The notes: a model not told the origin generated them from the sequence alone. A stretch of 64,000 bases of DNA from Flabesymbios commensalis (GCA_964017125.1 OZ024903.1:66369163-66433162), one strand, 5' to 3'; shown: positions 11,644 through 22,639, counted from the stretch's first letter. Translations and numbers: made by a program.

Positions 11644-12745
11644 CTGGTTCGCACACCGACTGGGATCCTTCCAGCATAACATTAATGAGCGTCAGAAGAG
11701 GAAGTGGTACCGGCTCGACAAGGCAGTTTGCGTTAAAGCTGCCATTGAATGGAAGTTGGGGCTCTAAGATATATTTCCGAAGCATCATTCCTACATCAAC
11801 AATTTTTTGGGCTTCATCTTCAGTTACAGGGTGAGTTAAATCAGCTAAGACATTGCCAACTGTAGATGTATGGGCAATAAACACATGAATTCCTGCTCTG
11901 TGGTGGGACCATCCCGGTCCTAACTTGTCTAGAATGTGGTTTTTGAACCTAGTTGAGTTTATACTTTTGCCCCTCCAATCTGATGCTACTGCTTCTAGTT
12001 TGCATTCATATGCCTTCATGAGGTCTGTTAATTTAACAGGAGATAGACCATAGCGAATATATGTTATCAATTGGGAGAAAACAAGAGGATCATAAGGTAA
12101 TATGTCACTAGCAGCACACTCTGACTTTGCAGCTTTTGAATTTGCAGAACGAGCTTCGTTTTTCAGATCAGAGTAACAGCTGATATGATAATTTATATCT
12201 GCTGCAACAGTATCCTCTGGATTAATGGCTGTGTTCAAGCGAGCATGTACTTCCCAGTTCTTTGCTTCTAAGGCCCATTTTAGAAGGTTCTTCCCACAAC
12301 TGAGAGCTGGATATAGTTTCTCTTTTTCATCATCCCCAAGGCATTTTACACAAGTAGCTGTTTTACGATCAAAGCTTGCATTAAAACTAGTCCGTAATTA
12401 TTTAGGACTAATTGTGGTCTCTGGCTCTTGTTTGCGCCTTTTAAGCTCCCTATGGACAGTTCGAGAGCTCAGAGCTGAACGGCAGCTTTTGTGATAAATA
12501 GCTTTATTTTTGTCAAGAGTGTTAACAATACCTGAACCATCATCAATGCACTCAGTATTGAGGTTGTGAGGAAGCGTTACTCCATTGCTTGTGAAATATT
12601 CAATGTCATTTTGAAGTGTCTCATAGGCAGAATGTTTTCGATTTGCTGCATTAGGATTTCTAAGCTCTGTACTATCTCCTAGTTTTTGGCATACACAACA
12701 CAGACTGTAGTCAGTTGTCTTTCTAATTATGAAAGGATCATCCAT
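11644..12745 (-). CDS. Academ-like transposase, N-terminal exon with zinc-finger-like cysteines
   Basis: A start at 12745 (MDDPFIIRKTTDY) is favoured because the conserved pattern LCCVCQKLG...AIYHKSC begins right after it; a longer frame opens at 12847. Two similar Cys/His modules follow each other: CCVC...H.SC, then ATCVKCLGDDEKEK...YHISC, probably zinc-binding. Next comes SDWRGKSINSTRFKNHI and the segment ending LLTLINVMLEG. The exon ends at a donor (GAACCAG before GTAATTTATC) at 11643, and the intron is 11402-11643. A single in-frame TAA at 12398-12400 separates the two modules; the frame is otherwise continuous on both sides, so it looks like a disabling mutation rather than a true end. 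Confidence 0.6.
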
Positions 12746-13076
12746 AGTAACATTCCAATGTAGGCATAGGCCTATAGGTAAATCTATGATGTCATATAAT
12801 TCTGTGATGGAGTCGGGCACATCCTGATCAGCTGCAGGCCAGATCAAAACTACCTAAATGTAGCCTATACAGGGGTGTGAAGGTCCTCTCATGACAACTT
12901 AATCAAAAGGGTGGACTTGACATGTGTTTTAACATGTTTAATGGACTATGTATGACGTCACAATCGATTTTTATCTAGGGTTCATTTTACACTCCACGCA
13001 GCTTGCAGATGCATCTAGCTCTTGTAGTAGGCCTACTATGCTCTGTCTGGATTTAGGTAAAACCAATTTTACATTA

Positions 13077-14099
13077 GGGTAAGTACGCCTAATATGAGCA
13101 TGGTCCTAATATGAGCATAGGCCATATTTCTTATACTACATATCACTAGGCGGCAGTACTGTTGATATCAATTAACAGTAACCTTAACGTAATTAAAATA
13201 AAGCAATGGTATGTTAATTTGAATAGATAACATTTCACAAAGAGCAGATCAAATAAATGATGCTAAAAATCAAATTTTGTAGTATGTTAAAAGTGATGAA
13301 AATTATTAAAAACACAGTGTATTCAAGTCAAGGCGATTTTTTTCTTCACAATAAACATGTCGGCTTGTCATACATCGTGTGATAATCAGGTTAATTCATG
13401 ATTGAAGATATGGAAAGCCATCACGAACAAAAAGTTCATTATTTCCTAATACGAGCACCCACGTTTTTCCTAATATGAGCATATACTCATAATGGGAGAT
13501 TTTAGGGAACTATTGTGATCTGTTATGTTAATTGGATATATTTTCAATCAAAAAATATTTGGAAACATTTATGCATACTCAATAATGGTATTAAAGGTTA
13601 AAAAAATATTCCAAACATGTTAGGATGAAAACAGGTATGCTCATATTAGGGGCACCCGGTTTGTGGTGCTCATATTAGGCGCACCCACTCTGATATGCAA
13701 AATTTTAAGATTTTATTTGTCTATATAAATTTTAAATAATCATATTTTGAGTTGATTTGACATGCCTATGTACGCTCAGCAATGCCTTGTTTCACAATCG
13801 AAAGCTTTTTTCACAATCAAGCTAATGATTACTTTGATGTGGTGATATTTAGAATCAATAGTCTTAATAGTTAACATACATGCTCATATTAAGATAGGTA
13901 GTGCCTATTATGAGCCATTTAGCACAAATATTATTTTTGTTTTATATTTTTATTTTTGCATTGAATCAAGAGAGAAAAACTGTTTCAGTTTAAGAGTATG
14001 CATATGATATCATATACATCAATTTAAAATGTCCAGATAATATAATAAAGCTACTGGTGGCTGTTTTTCTTAAGGTGCTCATATTCGGGCACTTCCCCC
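13077..14099. mobile_element. TA-flanked, mariner-like non-autonomous element
   Basis: Imperfect 26-bp inverted ends (GGGTAAGTACGCCTAATATG and, inverted, GGGGGAAGTGCCCGAATATG) are flanked by TA at 13075-13076 and 14100-14101. The motif AATATGAGCA is repeated inside: forward near 13093, 13113, 13447 (variant) and 13476, inverted near 13639, 13669, 13880 and 14056. No transposase frame remains in its 1023 bp. It lies upstream of the transposase gene inside the Academ-like element. Confidence 0.75.
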
Positions 14100-14219
14100 T
14101 ATAAACAGCTTATATAGCTACTACATTTGTTATTTTTCAACAGCTGATGAATGTGGAAAAATACTCTGGTCAAAGTTCTGGATGTTTTGAAACACATCAT
14201 TTTCATCAGCAGCTTTTAA

Positions 14220-14426
14220 GGGGACTCAATCAGGCTAAAATCATGCATGTCCAAAATAAGAAATACGGGAATCTCGTCTCTATAGCTAGCCTAACTGGTA
14301 AATGCCCAGCACAGAAATGTAAACATTTTGCAGTTCTAGTCAAGGGACATGTTTACATCATATGGACATTAAGAAGCCAAAATAAAATCACCGATTTTTT
14401 TATGATTTTAGCCAGATTGAGTCCTT
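14220..14426. mobile_element. MITE-E copy 1, TTAA-flanked
   Basis: Inverted ends GGGGACTCAATC(A/T)GGCTAAAATCAT lie between TTAA at 14216-14219 and 14427-14430. The interior matches 16195-16520 (TAGCCTAACTGGTAAATG, CATGTTTACATCATATGG). It sits just inside the right inverted repeat of the large transposon. Confidence 0.8.
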
Positions 14427-14446
14427 TTAAAGTAGGCCTACATAAT

Positions 14447-14782
14447 ATTTTACATGGCGGCCATCTTGAATTTTACCAAAACATCTTTATTAATAATGAT
14501 AATATGTTTGTAAGGTAAAATTTAGGTTCATTGCCCCTGAAAACATAGGTGTAGAACTAAAAATAATTATACTATGTTGCATATTTTGTGTTTTAGGTCA
14601 TTTTTAGTGATTTCGCGTAATGGCGGAAATGACGCGTCATAATTCGAAAAAAAGGCCCGAAAAAGTTTGCATCCGCCAAAAAAGTGAAAGAGCAGACCTT
14701 TATCTTCATTTTAAGCCTACATACAAAAAGTTGTCACTAAGTGAAAGATTGTCTCAATATTACCCAAATTCCCACCCCGCTA
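14447..14782 (-). repeat. Right terminal inverted repeat of the Academ-like element
   Basis: Reverse complement of 5731-6061. It spans GGCGGCCATCTTGAATTTTA to CCCCGCTA. The short open frames here are by-products of the repeat. Confidence 0.85.
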
Positions 14783-15963
14783 TTAATAGTAATATGAAAT
14801 AACGGTTCTTATAGCAGTGAAGATTATGTTCATGAATGCTGAAAATAAGGCACTCACCGAAGTCACATCGTTCAGGAACAAGATATTAGTATGAATAAAT
14901 ATAATGACCCATGTATTGTAGGCTGCTCTATGCAAATTTAATAATACATTGAATAACAATTAATTATATTATATGGTAGTTAGTGATTAGGGAAATCATT
15001 ACACACCTTCTGCATTGAGTGCATCTTTGTCAGACACAAAGTATGTTGTAGAAGTGGGAGCGGTTATGCAAATCATTGTATACATTCGCCCTTTTCTGTT
15101 TATCGTGTAAACGTTGAGAGGTGTGTATAACTCATCTTACAAAATAATCAAGTTTTCATGTGGTGAAGTTTTAATTTATTTACACACCAATGCGAAAGTA
15201 TAATGTATGTGGATACCTGCGTACTTGAGATTGAGAGCACGAATATACTACGATTATCATGATTATTATTATTCAGAGGAAATCACAGAATATTAGGCCT
15301 ACACAGCAAAGATCTAGCAATAAACACAATAAACACGGACCACTCCACCTGCGCACTAACAACAGTTTAAAAGCAAGGTAATATTATTTTGTATCACACA
15401 AACCTAACAAATTATGTACAATCAAATTATTATTTGTACACCGAAGCCGTTACTGATACTCATTAAATGTAGCACGCAAGTGCTGGCCAACAATTTTCCC
15501 TGATCCACCGCTGTCTGAATGTCGTGCCACTGTTCAGAGTGGAGCCAAAGTCTCCTGCTAACAAACGGGGTTATCAGCTGATCAGAGTAGGCCCACAATG
15601 TCAGTGAATGTCGACATGCTCAATTTAATTGATGTAGTACTATTGAGGCTATCATCCCTTAATTTAAAGTAGGTGGGTCGTCATGACTCGTTGAGTAAAC
15701 ATTGTGGGTGCACAATGCAATGGTACGCATGCGCAGCATGGTCAACATCCACTGGAGTGGGGTCCGCCGCAATGTAAATATTATGGTTCAGTGCAAATTA
15801 GCATAATGACCCAGCTGCTTTAACATCTGATCAGCCAATAATTTTATGACGCAGCTAATTAATAAAGAATGTCCACAATGTAGTTAATAATTATGGCTTA
15901 TCTTGGATAACTGGAAAATAATGATTCATATGTGACTAAACACATAACCGACCTCATACGCAC
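14783..15963. other. Intergenic, nothing recognised
   Basis: AT-rich unique-looking sequence on both strands. No exon, known repeat family or strong hairpin was found. Confidence 0.5.
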
Positions 15964-15967
15964 TTAA

Positions 15968-16190
15968 CCCTTTAAACCTTAAAGCGCTGAATTGCTTTTT
16001 ACATAAACCGTGGAGACAAAGGCTTTTATTTAACTCGAAATCATCATAAATGTCTTAGTTTGATATTTTTGATTCATTTGAATACCTATGTTATGTGTCT
16101 ACGGCCATTATAAATATATTTAGTCAGAATCTGACCGCTATCACAGACGTCAGATTCTGACGTCTAAGGTCTATCCCCGCGCTGTTAGGG
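15968..16190. mobile_element. MITE-C copy 1, TTAA-flanked
   Basis: TTAA at 15964-15967 and 16191-16194. It has the family interior (TTTGAATACCTATGTTATG, CTACGGCCATTATAAATAT) and one arm of the core GACGTCAGATTCTGACGTC. It directly abuts MITE-E copy 2, the two sharing one TTAA. Confidence 0.8.
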
Positions 16191-16194
16191 TTAA

Positions 16195-16520
16195 AGGGAC
16201 TGGCCCAGGCTAAAATCATCAAAAAATCGGTGATTTTATTTTGGCTTCTAAATATGACCATGATGTAAACATGTCCATAGACTAGAACTGCAAAAGTTGT
16301 TTAATTTTTGTGCTGCGCATTCACCAGTTAGGCTAGATATAGAGACGAAATTCCCGTATTTCCTATTTTTGACATGGTTGTCGATAATTAGAAATCGGAG
16401 ATTTCGTCTCTATATCTAGTCTAACTGGTAAATGCGCAGCACAAAAATTTAAAAAATTCTGCAGTTCTAGTCTATGGACATGTTTACATCATATGGTCAT
16501 ATTAAGAAGCCAAAATAAAT
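16195..16520. mobile_element. MITE-E copy 2, right end missing
   Basis: It starts AGGGACTGGCCCAGGCTAAA and folds around a spacer near 16375-16395, the two arms matching over about 120 bp (AGACTAGAACTGCA against TGCAGTTCTAGTCT). The terminal repeat on the right is absent. Confidence 0.75.
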
Positions 16521-16528
16521 CAATCAAG

Positions 16529-16791
16529 TCGAGAGGCTTGTATGAATGTAGATTACAATGGCTTGAAAAAACCCAGGCCGGCCCGATCATTTTGCATCTC
16601 TGAAGAATTACTTATTTTCTTAAAACCTACAGGGTTTTTGAACGAAAATGGTCATGGTACTGTATTAATAATAACATTTTTTTCATTTGCCGCCCACTTT
16701 AATTCATCTTCATCCACAGGAAGTCGAGAGGCTTGTAGTGAATAACGATTACAATGGTAAATTCAAGCTTGAAAAAAACAGACCGGCCCGA
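16529..16791. repeat. Local duplication flanking SINE-1
   Basis: The segment GTCGAGAGGCTTGTA...GATTACAATGG...CTTGAAAAAA...CCGGCCCGAT occurs at 16529-16589 and again at 16722-16791. The second copy continues into a complete SINE head, the first stops after CCCGAT. Confidence 0.6.
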
Positions 16792-17078
16792 TGGCGCATT
16801 CGATCCCGCTGTGGCTCGAAACTCTGTCTGGGTTCGAATTCCGATCGGGTCATATGTTTGTCATCGATGTTGTGGATATACAGTGCTTCAAACTGTTCAA
16901 AGGCCTGGAGTGTGTAGCGCTGTATGGTAGGCCCTACTGTGTACTATATGTATAAAGAACCCATGAAGTCATTGGATAAGTGTATGTTATAATCCCGACT
17001 TCGGGCTTCCTTCTGTCGCGATATTGCCATGATTGTGCGGGAAGGACGTAAAGCAATATTCCCTGTCACTCACTCATC
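16783..17078 (+). mobile_element. SINE-1 copy, near full length
   Basis: The tRNA-like head has an A box (ATGGCGCATTCGA region) and a B box (GGTTCGAATTCC). The body ATACAGTGCTTCAAACTG, GCGATATTGCCATGATTG and ACGTAAAGCAATATTC ends in CACTCACTCATC. The same body occurs at 18331-18568. Confidence 0.85.
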
Positions 17079-17353
17079 ATAGAAAAAACCCCAGATAATT
17101 ACGTGTACTTCCATCTAGTGAATAGGCCGACACGAACTGTTGAGCGTCACCTGGTGAGTATTATTATGGTGCCATAATTATATCATCCTATTATTCTTAA
17201 TTTCATTTTTAATTTAGTCTTTTGAGTAACGTTATCAGGAAGCTGAATTAAATCTCAAGTTTACATATTGGTGATAAATAACTGTTCTTATTCGAGATTT
17301 TGAAGATATATACTAAACAGATCGAGCTATATTATTTCATTGACTTAAAAAAT

Positions 17354-17530
17354 ATGTTGTTATTAACAGTAGTCTACTGGTACTTGTGTAGTATGTGGGT
17401 GCACGGTGGACAAACCTCTCCAGCACCTGGTGATTACATCTTTGTAACATTAAATTTTAATCCAGGCACCGATAAAAATCCGAACCCAGAGAAATCATGC
17501 ACATGGACCATTAATTTCATTGTTTACTAG
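17354..17530 (+). CDS. Possible small secreted protein, 58 aa
   Basis: I do not recognise it. ATG at 17354 opens MLLLTVVYWYLCSMWVHGG, a hydrophobic start that could be a signal peptide, followed by a polar tail rich in Asn, Pro and Thr with one cysteine (PEKSCTWT). It lies outside the named repeats. There is no homology evidence, and a frame of this size can occur by chance. A GT in CCTGGTGATTAC could instead be a donor, which would make this a first exon. Confidence 0.2.
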   Translation: MLLLTVVYWYLCSMWVHGGQTSPAPGDYIFVTLNFNPGTDKNPNPEKSCTWTINFIVY

Positions 17531-17794
17531 TGTCAAATAACTTAGTCTTTTGTTATTACAATAATTTTTGGTGAGGTGGGGATGGGATATGCTTGGATAA
17601 ATTAATAAAAAAAACAATAAGCCTACACTACATTGTGGCCGGAATGTTACCTTTTAAGTGTACAATAGCCATCTAAAGGGACTGTAAACAACAGGTAAGC
17701 GTGAAAAATAATGTATATGTATGTAAAAAGGAAAAAACGTCATAATTCCCAGGCTACTTAAAAACAATACTATGCATGGTTCATAGGCAAGAAA

Positions 17795-18235
17795 TTACAC
17801 CGGAGCCCGTAGTGTCCTAAGCAAGAACTCACATTCGAGTCCACACGGTCTTCGGCAAGGAGTCACACCTGATCCTACAGGTCCTAGGCCATGTAGGCAA
17901 GGATTCACACCCGAACCTAGATTGCATTGACCAGTATTCACCCCAGGCGTGCATGGTTTTAGGCAAGGTCTCAAACCCGAGCCTACAAGTCCTAGGCAAG
18001 GATTTACCGTGAGCCCGCATGGTCTTAGGAAAGGACTGACTCCAGAGCCTGCAAGGTCCTAGGCAAGCACTCACACCCGAGCCGACCGGGTCTTACGCAA
18101 GGTCTTACACTGGAGCTTGCAAGGTCCTAGGCAAGCACTCACACCTAGGCCCGCGAGGTCCTAGGCAAGATTCCACACATCACATAAGGGTCCAATGCCA
18201 TGTATCACACCCGAGCCTGCAGGATCCCAGGGAAG
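17795..18235. repeat. Minisatellite, about 34-bp unit
   Basis: Roughly a dozen diverged copies of CCTAGGCAAG(G/C)ACTCACACCCGAGCCTGCAAGGT-like units. The 81-codon open frame on the minus strand here only reads the repeat. Confidence 0.8.
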
Positions 18236-18330
18236 GTCCCATACCCTATTTATCATGTTTATATAATTATATTTGATGCAACATTAATACGAACACGAAT
18301 AAGTTTGTTTTGTGTTTGCAATAACGAGGA

Positions 18331-18568
18331 CGTCCCGATGGCTCATTCGATCTGGCTGTGGCTCGAAACTCAGAGTTACTGGATTCGAATCCTGGTCGGG
18401 TCGGATGTTCGTCATCGAGGTTGTGCATATACGGTGCTCAAAACTGTTCAAAGGCCGGGAGTGTGTAGTGATGTCTACGACACTTGAAGTAAGAGTAGGG
18501 CATAGTCCCTTACTTCTTTCGCGATATTGCCATGATTTTGCAGAAAGCAACGTAAAGCAATATTCACT
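18331..18568 (+). mobile_element. SINE-1 copy
   Basis: Head CCCGATGGCTCATTCGATC with B box GGATTCGAATCC, then GTGCATATACGGTGCTC and GCGATATTGCCATGATT, ending ACGTAAAGCAATATTC. Confidence 0.85.
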
Positions 18569-19009
18569 TGAAATAACGACACGTGAATACATGACATATA
18601 TTTTGTAGTGTGGCTTAGCTGGGTCATCCTTTCTCGGCATCGTGGATGCTGGTAAAGCGCACTATAAACTGTGGAAACCCAATGACTGACGTCCTTTCAC
18701 TGGGTATGCTTGACGCTATACACGGAAACATGGAAATAGCAAGTGATGAAAGTACGTGCGGCGTTCAAAACTTTAAAAAGTAACGGATCACGCTGGCGAT
18801 GAACGACTGCATGGAAAACCGGCTCAGCAGATAATACTATTATAATTATTATCTCTCAAATGTTATATTCTATATAAACAGTATAGGCTACATATATTCC
18901 AGTAACTAGAGAATTAATGCTACATCAAATACGCGATGAAATAATCCAACGATGTGATGATGTGTATTTATTTATGTATTGTGCGCATTTGTTTAGGTTG
19001 TATTTTCTT
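18569..19009. other. Intergenic, nothing recognised
   Basis: Unique-looking sequence; no exon or repeat was found. Confidence 0.45.
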
Positions 19010-19118
19010 CCCAGCAAACACGAGACATTGGACCAATGTTGGATTAATGTCGGTTCACCGTCTACGACGCTGGCCCAACATTAAACCAACATTTGTTCAA
19101 TATCTCGTGTTTGCTGGG
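19010..19118. mobile_element. MITE-A copy, complete, TT target duplication
   Basis: A 109-bp hairpin, CCCAGCAAACACGAGACATT to its complement CTCGTGTTTGCTGGG. Flanked by TT at 19008-19009 and 19119-19120. Confidence 0.92.
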
Positions 19119-19159
19119 TTATCTCTTGTCTGTTAAGGTTGTCCATCTGTCTGGCAATA

Positions 19160-19318
19160 CAGTGGCGGATCCAGGATCTGGAGAAAGGGGGGGGGCGCCC
19201 GGGATCCCCCAAGATTTTTCGGGTAAATTTTAGCCAATTTAGGAGACTTTTCAAAGTATTTGGCGAAAATAAGGGGGGAGCGCCAACACCTCCCCCCCCC
19301 CCCCTGGATCCGCCACTG
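19160..19318. mobile_element. Palindromic MITE with CAGTGGCGGATCCAGG ends
   Basis: Perfect 16-bp inverted ends, CAGTGGCGGATCCAGG and CCTGGATCCGCCACTG, with runs of G and C just inside. CAGTGGCG ends are frequent in hAT-like elements, but no 8-bp duplication is visible here. Confidence 0.85.
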
Positions 19319-19740
19319 AAATAAACACACCACATTACGGGGATATCTAAAGAATTTTGTTCTTTCTGTACTGGAAAATATTCGCACTACTAGATTCGCA
19401 CCTATAGGGAGCCTAACTTTATTTAAATAAAACAACTCCTGTAAGATTTGCAGAGCCTTTTATTAGTGCAAGTCTATATTGTAATGAGCAAGTTGAGAAA
19501 TGTTTTGAAATATCACAAACTTTGCAAATAGAGTAGTAAAATCTGTTCAACAAATACACACGATATTCTCACAAACCACGACTTATCCTGCATGAATACT
19601 CACTGGGACAACAATTAGAGAGAAGTTAGGCATTATGTAACTGTTCACCGTCAATGTCATAACATGGTAATATAATTAGCTGTTTCAAAAAATGCATTAT
19701 AGTGCCTATTTCATTCATGCAGCTTATCCTAGTGCTATCT

Positions 19741-19840
19741 CAGCAAACACGAGACATTGAACATTAGATCAATGCTGGGCCAGCATCGTAGACGGTGGAC
19801 CACCGATAATCCTACATTGGGTCAATAACTTGTGTGTGCT
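19741..19840. mobile_element. MITE-A copy, decayed right end
   Basis: Left end CAGCAAACACGAGACATTGA, centre CATCGTAGACGGTGGACC, right end decayed to AACTTGTGTGTGCTAAA. Confidence 0.85.
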
Positions 19841-20578
19841 AAATTATTTATACTATAGCATGTGTAAGTATCCCTATTTACAAATACAAATATACAGCCG
19901 AAAGTGAAGTTAATAAATCTTGGATATATCAAGCTTTACAAAAATATGTCTCTGATATTTTCCTGTTCAATTAGCTACTATTCCCAGGTATTTGTGCAAT
20001 TACAATTATGGGCGTATAAACTATATGTGTGCCCGAATACAATGTGGGATAAGAGCCCATATCCCCTAGGTTATCCAGACCCCATAACCTAACTTCCATA
20101 ATATACAGCAGTGTGTCTAAAATTAGATATTTTCCGATGTATTGAATGAGCTATCAACCTGTTCCCATCAGGATGCATACGATAACGGATATTCCTTTCG
20201 TATACAATGAATTTTACTATGTTTCTAAAGGAAGGATAATTTATGTGATCACATCAAAAAGAATGTATGAGATAATTTACATAATTGAAAACAGAATATA
20301 AGTATGATTACAACACACCCAAAATCGCTTCTAAGGTCGTAACATATCACAAATAATATTAGCTGAAAATAATATATACCCAAATTAGATAATATATATA
20401 ACAAAGCGTTCACATACGTACAACCTGCCGATATCAATGTCAATAAAAGGAATGTATATATGAATTAAAAACCTAGAAAACTGTATAATTCAGGTGCTCA
20501 ATCATGAAATAATGCATTAGTTAAACACAACAATATTATTTCTATTAAGAAGGGCCATTTTCTGTAACCAACGCTTAA

Positions 20579-20818
20579 CCCTTTAACCGCCAAATTATTC
20601 AATTTGAATTTTCACCCACTTGAAGTTGTGTCTCGCTGACGCGATCCACAACTTCAAGTGAGTGAAAACTATTAAGATTTGACAAAATAAAGGATAAGTT
20701 TTTTTCAAATCTGGCTGGTTGATGTCACATTTTAACTTTAACATATTTAAAATGGGGTACTTAATGTGCTACTAAAAAAATGAAAACCCGAATATATGCG
20801 GCACCGGCGGTTAAAGGG
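20579..20818. mobile_element. MITE-D copy 1, TTAA-flanked
   Basis: TTAA at 20575-20578 and 20819-20822. Ends CCCTTTAACCGCC and GGCGGTTAAAGGG. It contains the core palindrome ACTTGAAGTTGTG...CACAACTTCAAGT around CTCGCTGACGCGATC, and CGAATATATGCGGCACCGG. Confidence 0.9.
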
Positions 20819-20822
20819 TTAA

Positions 20823-21949
20823 ACTGTGTTACACGTCGTTATTTGTGTTACATGTATGTAGCGATATTATTACATTCGGATAAATGTTATTTATTTATCA
20901 CTTAGTTGGTCACAGAGAAGGGCCCCTGGTATCAAATCAACAACATACTTACTTGTAGCGGCCAGCAACAACGTTATACAAATAATTCAAAACACTTCTT
21001 CAACAACATATGTTAAAAAATCTAAAAAGAAGAATAGGTCAAATTTATTGTTCATTTCTATATTATGTACATATTGTACAATTTATGTTACAAATATACA
21101 CAGATGGTTGTATTAACTATGAAAAGTAGAGTGTAGCTTACAAAAAGAATATAAAAATACTTTATTGTCTTCTGCAGCTGTTCACAGGATATCCTGTATA
21201 TTATTTGAAGGATGCGCAAAATATATAGTATTCTGCATACAATATCAAATCCATTTGGTGATATACAATTAGAATAATATAGTATTAAACATGTTAAAAT
21301 ATCTGAATATACAGCAAAATATGTTTTTTTTCACTATTACTCAGGGTTTTTTAGCTCGGGTTCTAATGAATATTTCCTGTTTGCCAGCGAACAGTAAGCA
21401 ATAATGTTATAAAGAATTACTCGAAACATCGATGATGAAAATTCGTGTATTATCCAACGCGTTATATGGTGTGGAGACAAGTATTCTGTAGAGTCAAAAG
21501 GCAGTATCTGTATCTGCATACTTTCCCAGTAAGCGGATAATGCCTTTTGGCTTTGCAGAACAGTATTAAAGACAAAATCATGGTGAGAAACGATAATTAT
21601 GACAAGATACAATGGAACAAGTTATGTATTCGATGATAACCTTGAGATGTCATAGGAATGTATAGTAATGAGTGACACCTCACGATTGGCTCATGTGTAC
21701 ATATATATAGTGTGCCAACGTTAAAAAAATTAACAGCAAGAGGATAGCAGACAAGATACCTTATTATAAACATTCGCACAAATCACAGAAATTAAAAATA
21801 TCAAAATAAAAGATACATTTAGATAAGACAGATATTTTGACAGCTATTCAACGATTATTTTACATCACATGTGAAATATTTTTTGCAAATCGCACTTTTA
21901 GAGCTCGGTCAATTGCTCAAGAAAAAAGAACAGCAGCTTCATTTTAAAA
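20823..21949. other. Intergenic, nothing recognised
   Basis: AT-rich; several short frames with no domain or splice support. Confidence 0.45.
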
Positions 21950-22196
21950 TAGGTAACCATGGTAGCGCTCACAACGCTGAGATATGTTTGTATAAACCAT
22001 TGAGACCAAAGGGCTTCTTTCAAATTTCAATCATTATAAATGTCTTAGTTAGCTTTTTCCGTTTCATTTGAATACATATGTTATGGGTCTACGACCATTA
22101 TACATTTTTTAATTCTTTTAGTGCGGGGACCGTCTTTAGATGCTGGAATCTGAAGTCTGCAGATGTCATATCCTGACGGTTCTCGCGCTGAAAGGA
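21950..22196. mobile_element. MITE-C copy 2, diverged
   Basis: Shared interior CATTTGAATACATATGTTATG and GTGCGGGGACCGTCTTTAGA, ending CGCGCTGAAAGGA before TTAA at 22197-22200. The palindromic core has decayed. Confidence 0.75.
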
Positions 22197-22406
22197 TTAA
22201 TTCGCTGGATGAATCAACCTGCAAGTTTATATCATAGGTCTGAGTTTACAACCCCGCGAAGTCTCCACCGTGAATGTGGTTGCAACTGTTTCTGGACATT
22301 GATTAGTTGACCGAGCTCCCTATATATATCTTAAACTATTTATCAGTGAACGTCATTATTATTACGAAGAACAAATAAGTGCCATTTAACCCAAGCCCAT
22401 TCTTAA

Positions 22407-22635
22407 CCCTTTAACCGCCGGTGCCGCATATATTCGGGTTTTTATTTTTCATTAGCACATCAAGTACCACATGTTAAAGATAGAATGTGACATCAACCAG
22501 CAAGATTTGAAAAGAGTTTACCTCCATTTTGTCAAATCTGAATAATTTTCACCCACTTGAAGTTGTGGATCGCGTCAGCGAGACACAACTTCAAGTGGGT
22601 GAAAATTCAAATTGAATAATTTGGCGGTTAAAGGG
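22407..22635. mobile_element. MITE-D copy 2, TTAA-flanked, inverted relative to copy 1
   Basis: TTAA at 22403-22406 and 22636-22639. The order of the two halves is reversed compared with 20579-20818; the core GAAGTTGTGGATCGCGTCAG is intact. Confidence 0.9.
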
Positions 22636-22639
22636 TTAA

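Larger units (their letters stand above)
5731..14782 (-). mobile_element. 9-kb Academ-like DNA transposon with nested insertions
   Basis: The ends form long inverted repeats: 5731-6061 against 14447-14782 share, with about 85% agreement by eye, blocks such as GGCGGATGCAAACTTTTTCGG and AAATTCAAGATGGCCGCC. Both outer ends read TAGCGGGG inward, the left one with an extra TATA, next to TTAA at 5727-5730 and 14783-14786. That TTAA may be the target duplication. The single gene runs on the minus strand from about 12745 to 6274 with one 242-bp intron. An XPG/FEN1-like nuclease domain plus a C-terminal cysteine-rich cluster fits Academ transposases (family recalled, not searched). Nested inside are an L2-type LINE, a TA-flanked element and a TTAA-flanked MITE. 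The coding frame carries two in-frame stops, so this copy is probably dead. Confidence 0.75.

Noticed and set aside
5731-14782. Virus-like element (Polinton or similar) as an explanation of the long inverted repeats
   Set aside because: No capsid, protein-primed polymerase, integrase or packaging ATPase sequence is recognisable; the single gene fits a plain DNA transposon.
14147-14802. Two plus-strand frames of 123 and 60 codons
   Set aside because: They lie in MITE-E and the right inverted repeat of the large transposon.
16783-17078. True tRNA genes at the A/B-box sequences of the SINEs
   Set aside because: The heads have no intact cloverleaf and continue into shared SINE bodies.
17829-18074. 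81-codon minus-strand frame
   Set aside because: Entirely within the 34-bp minisatellite.
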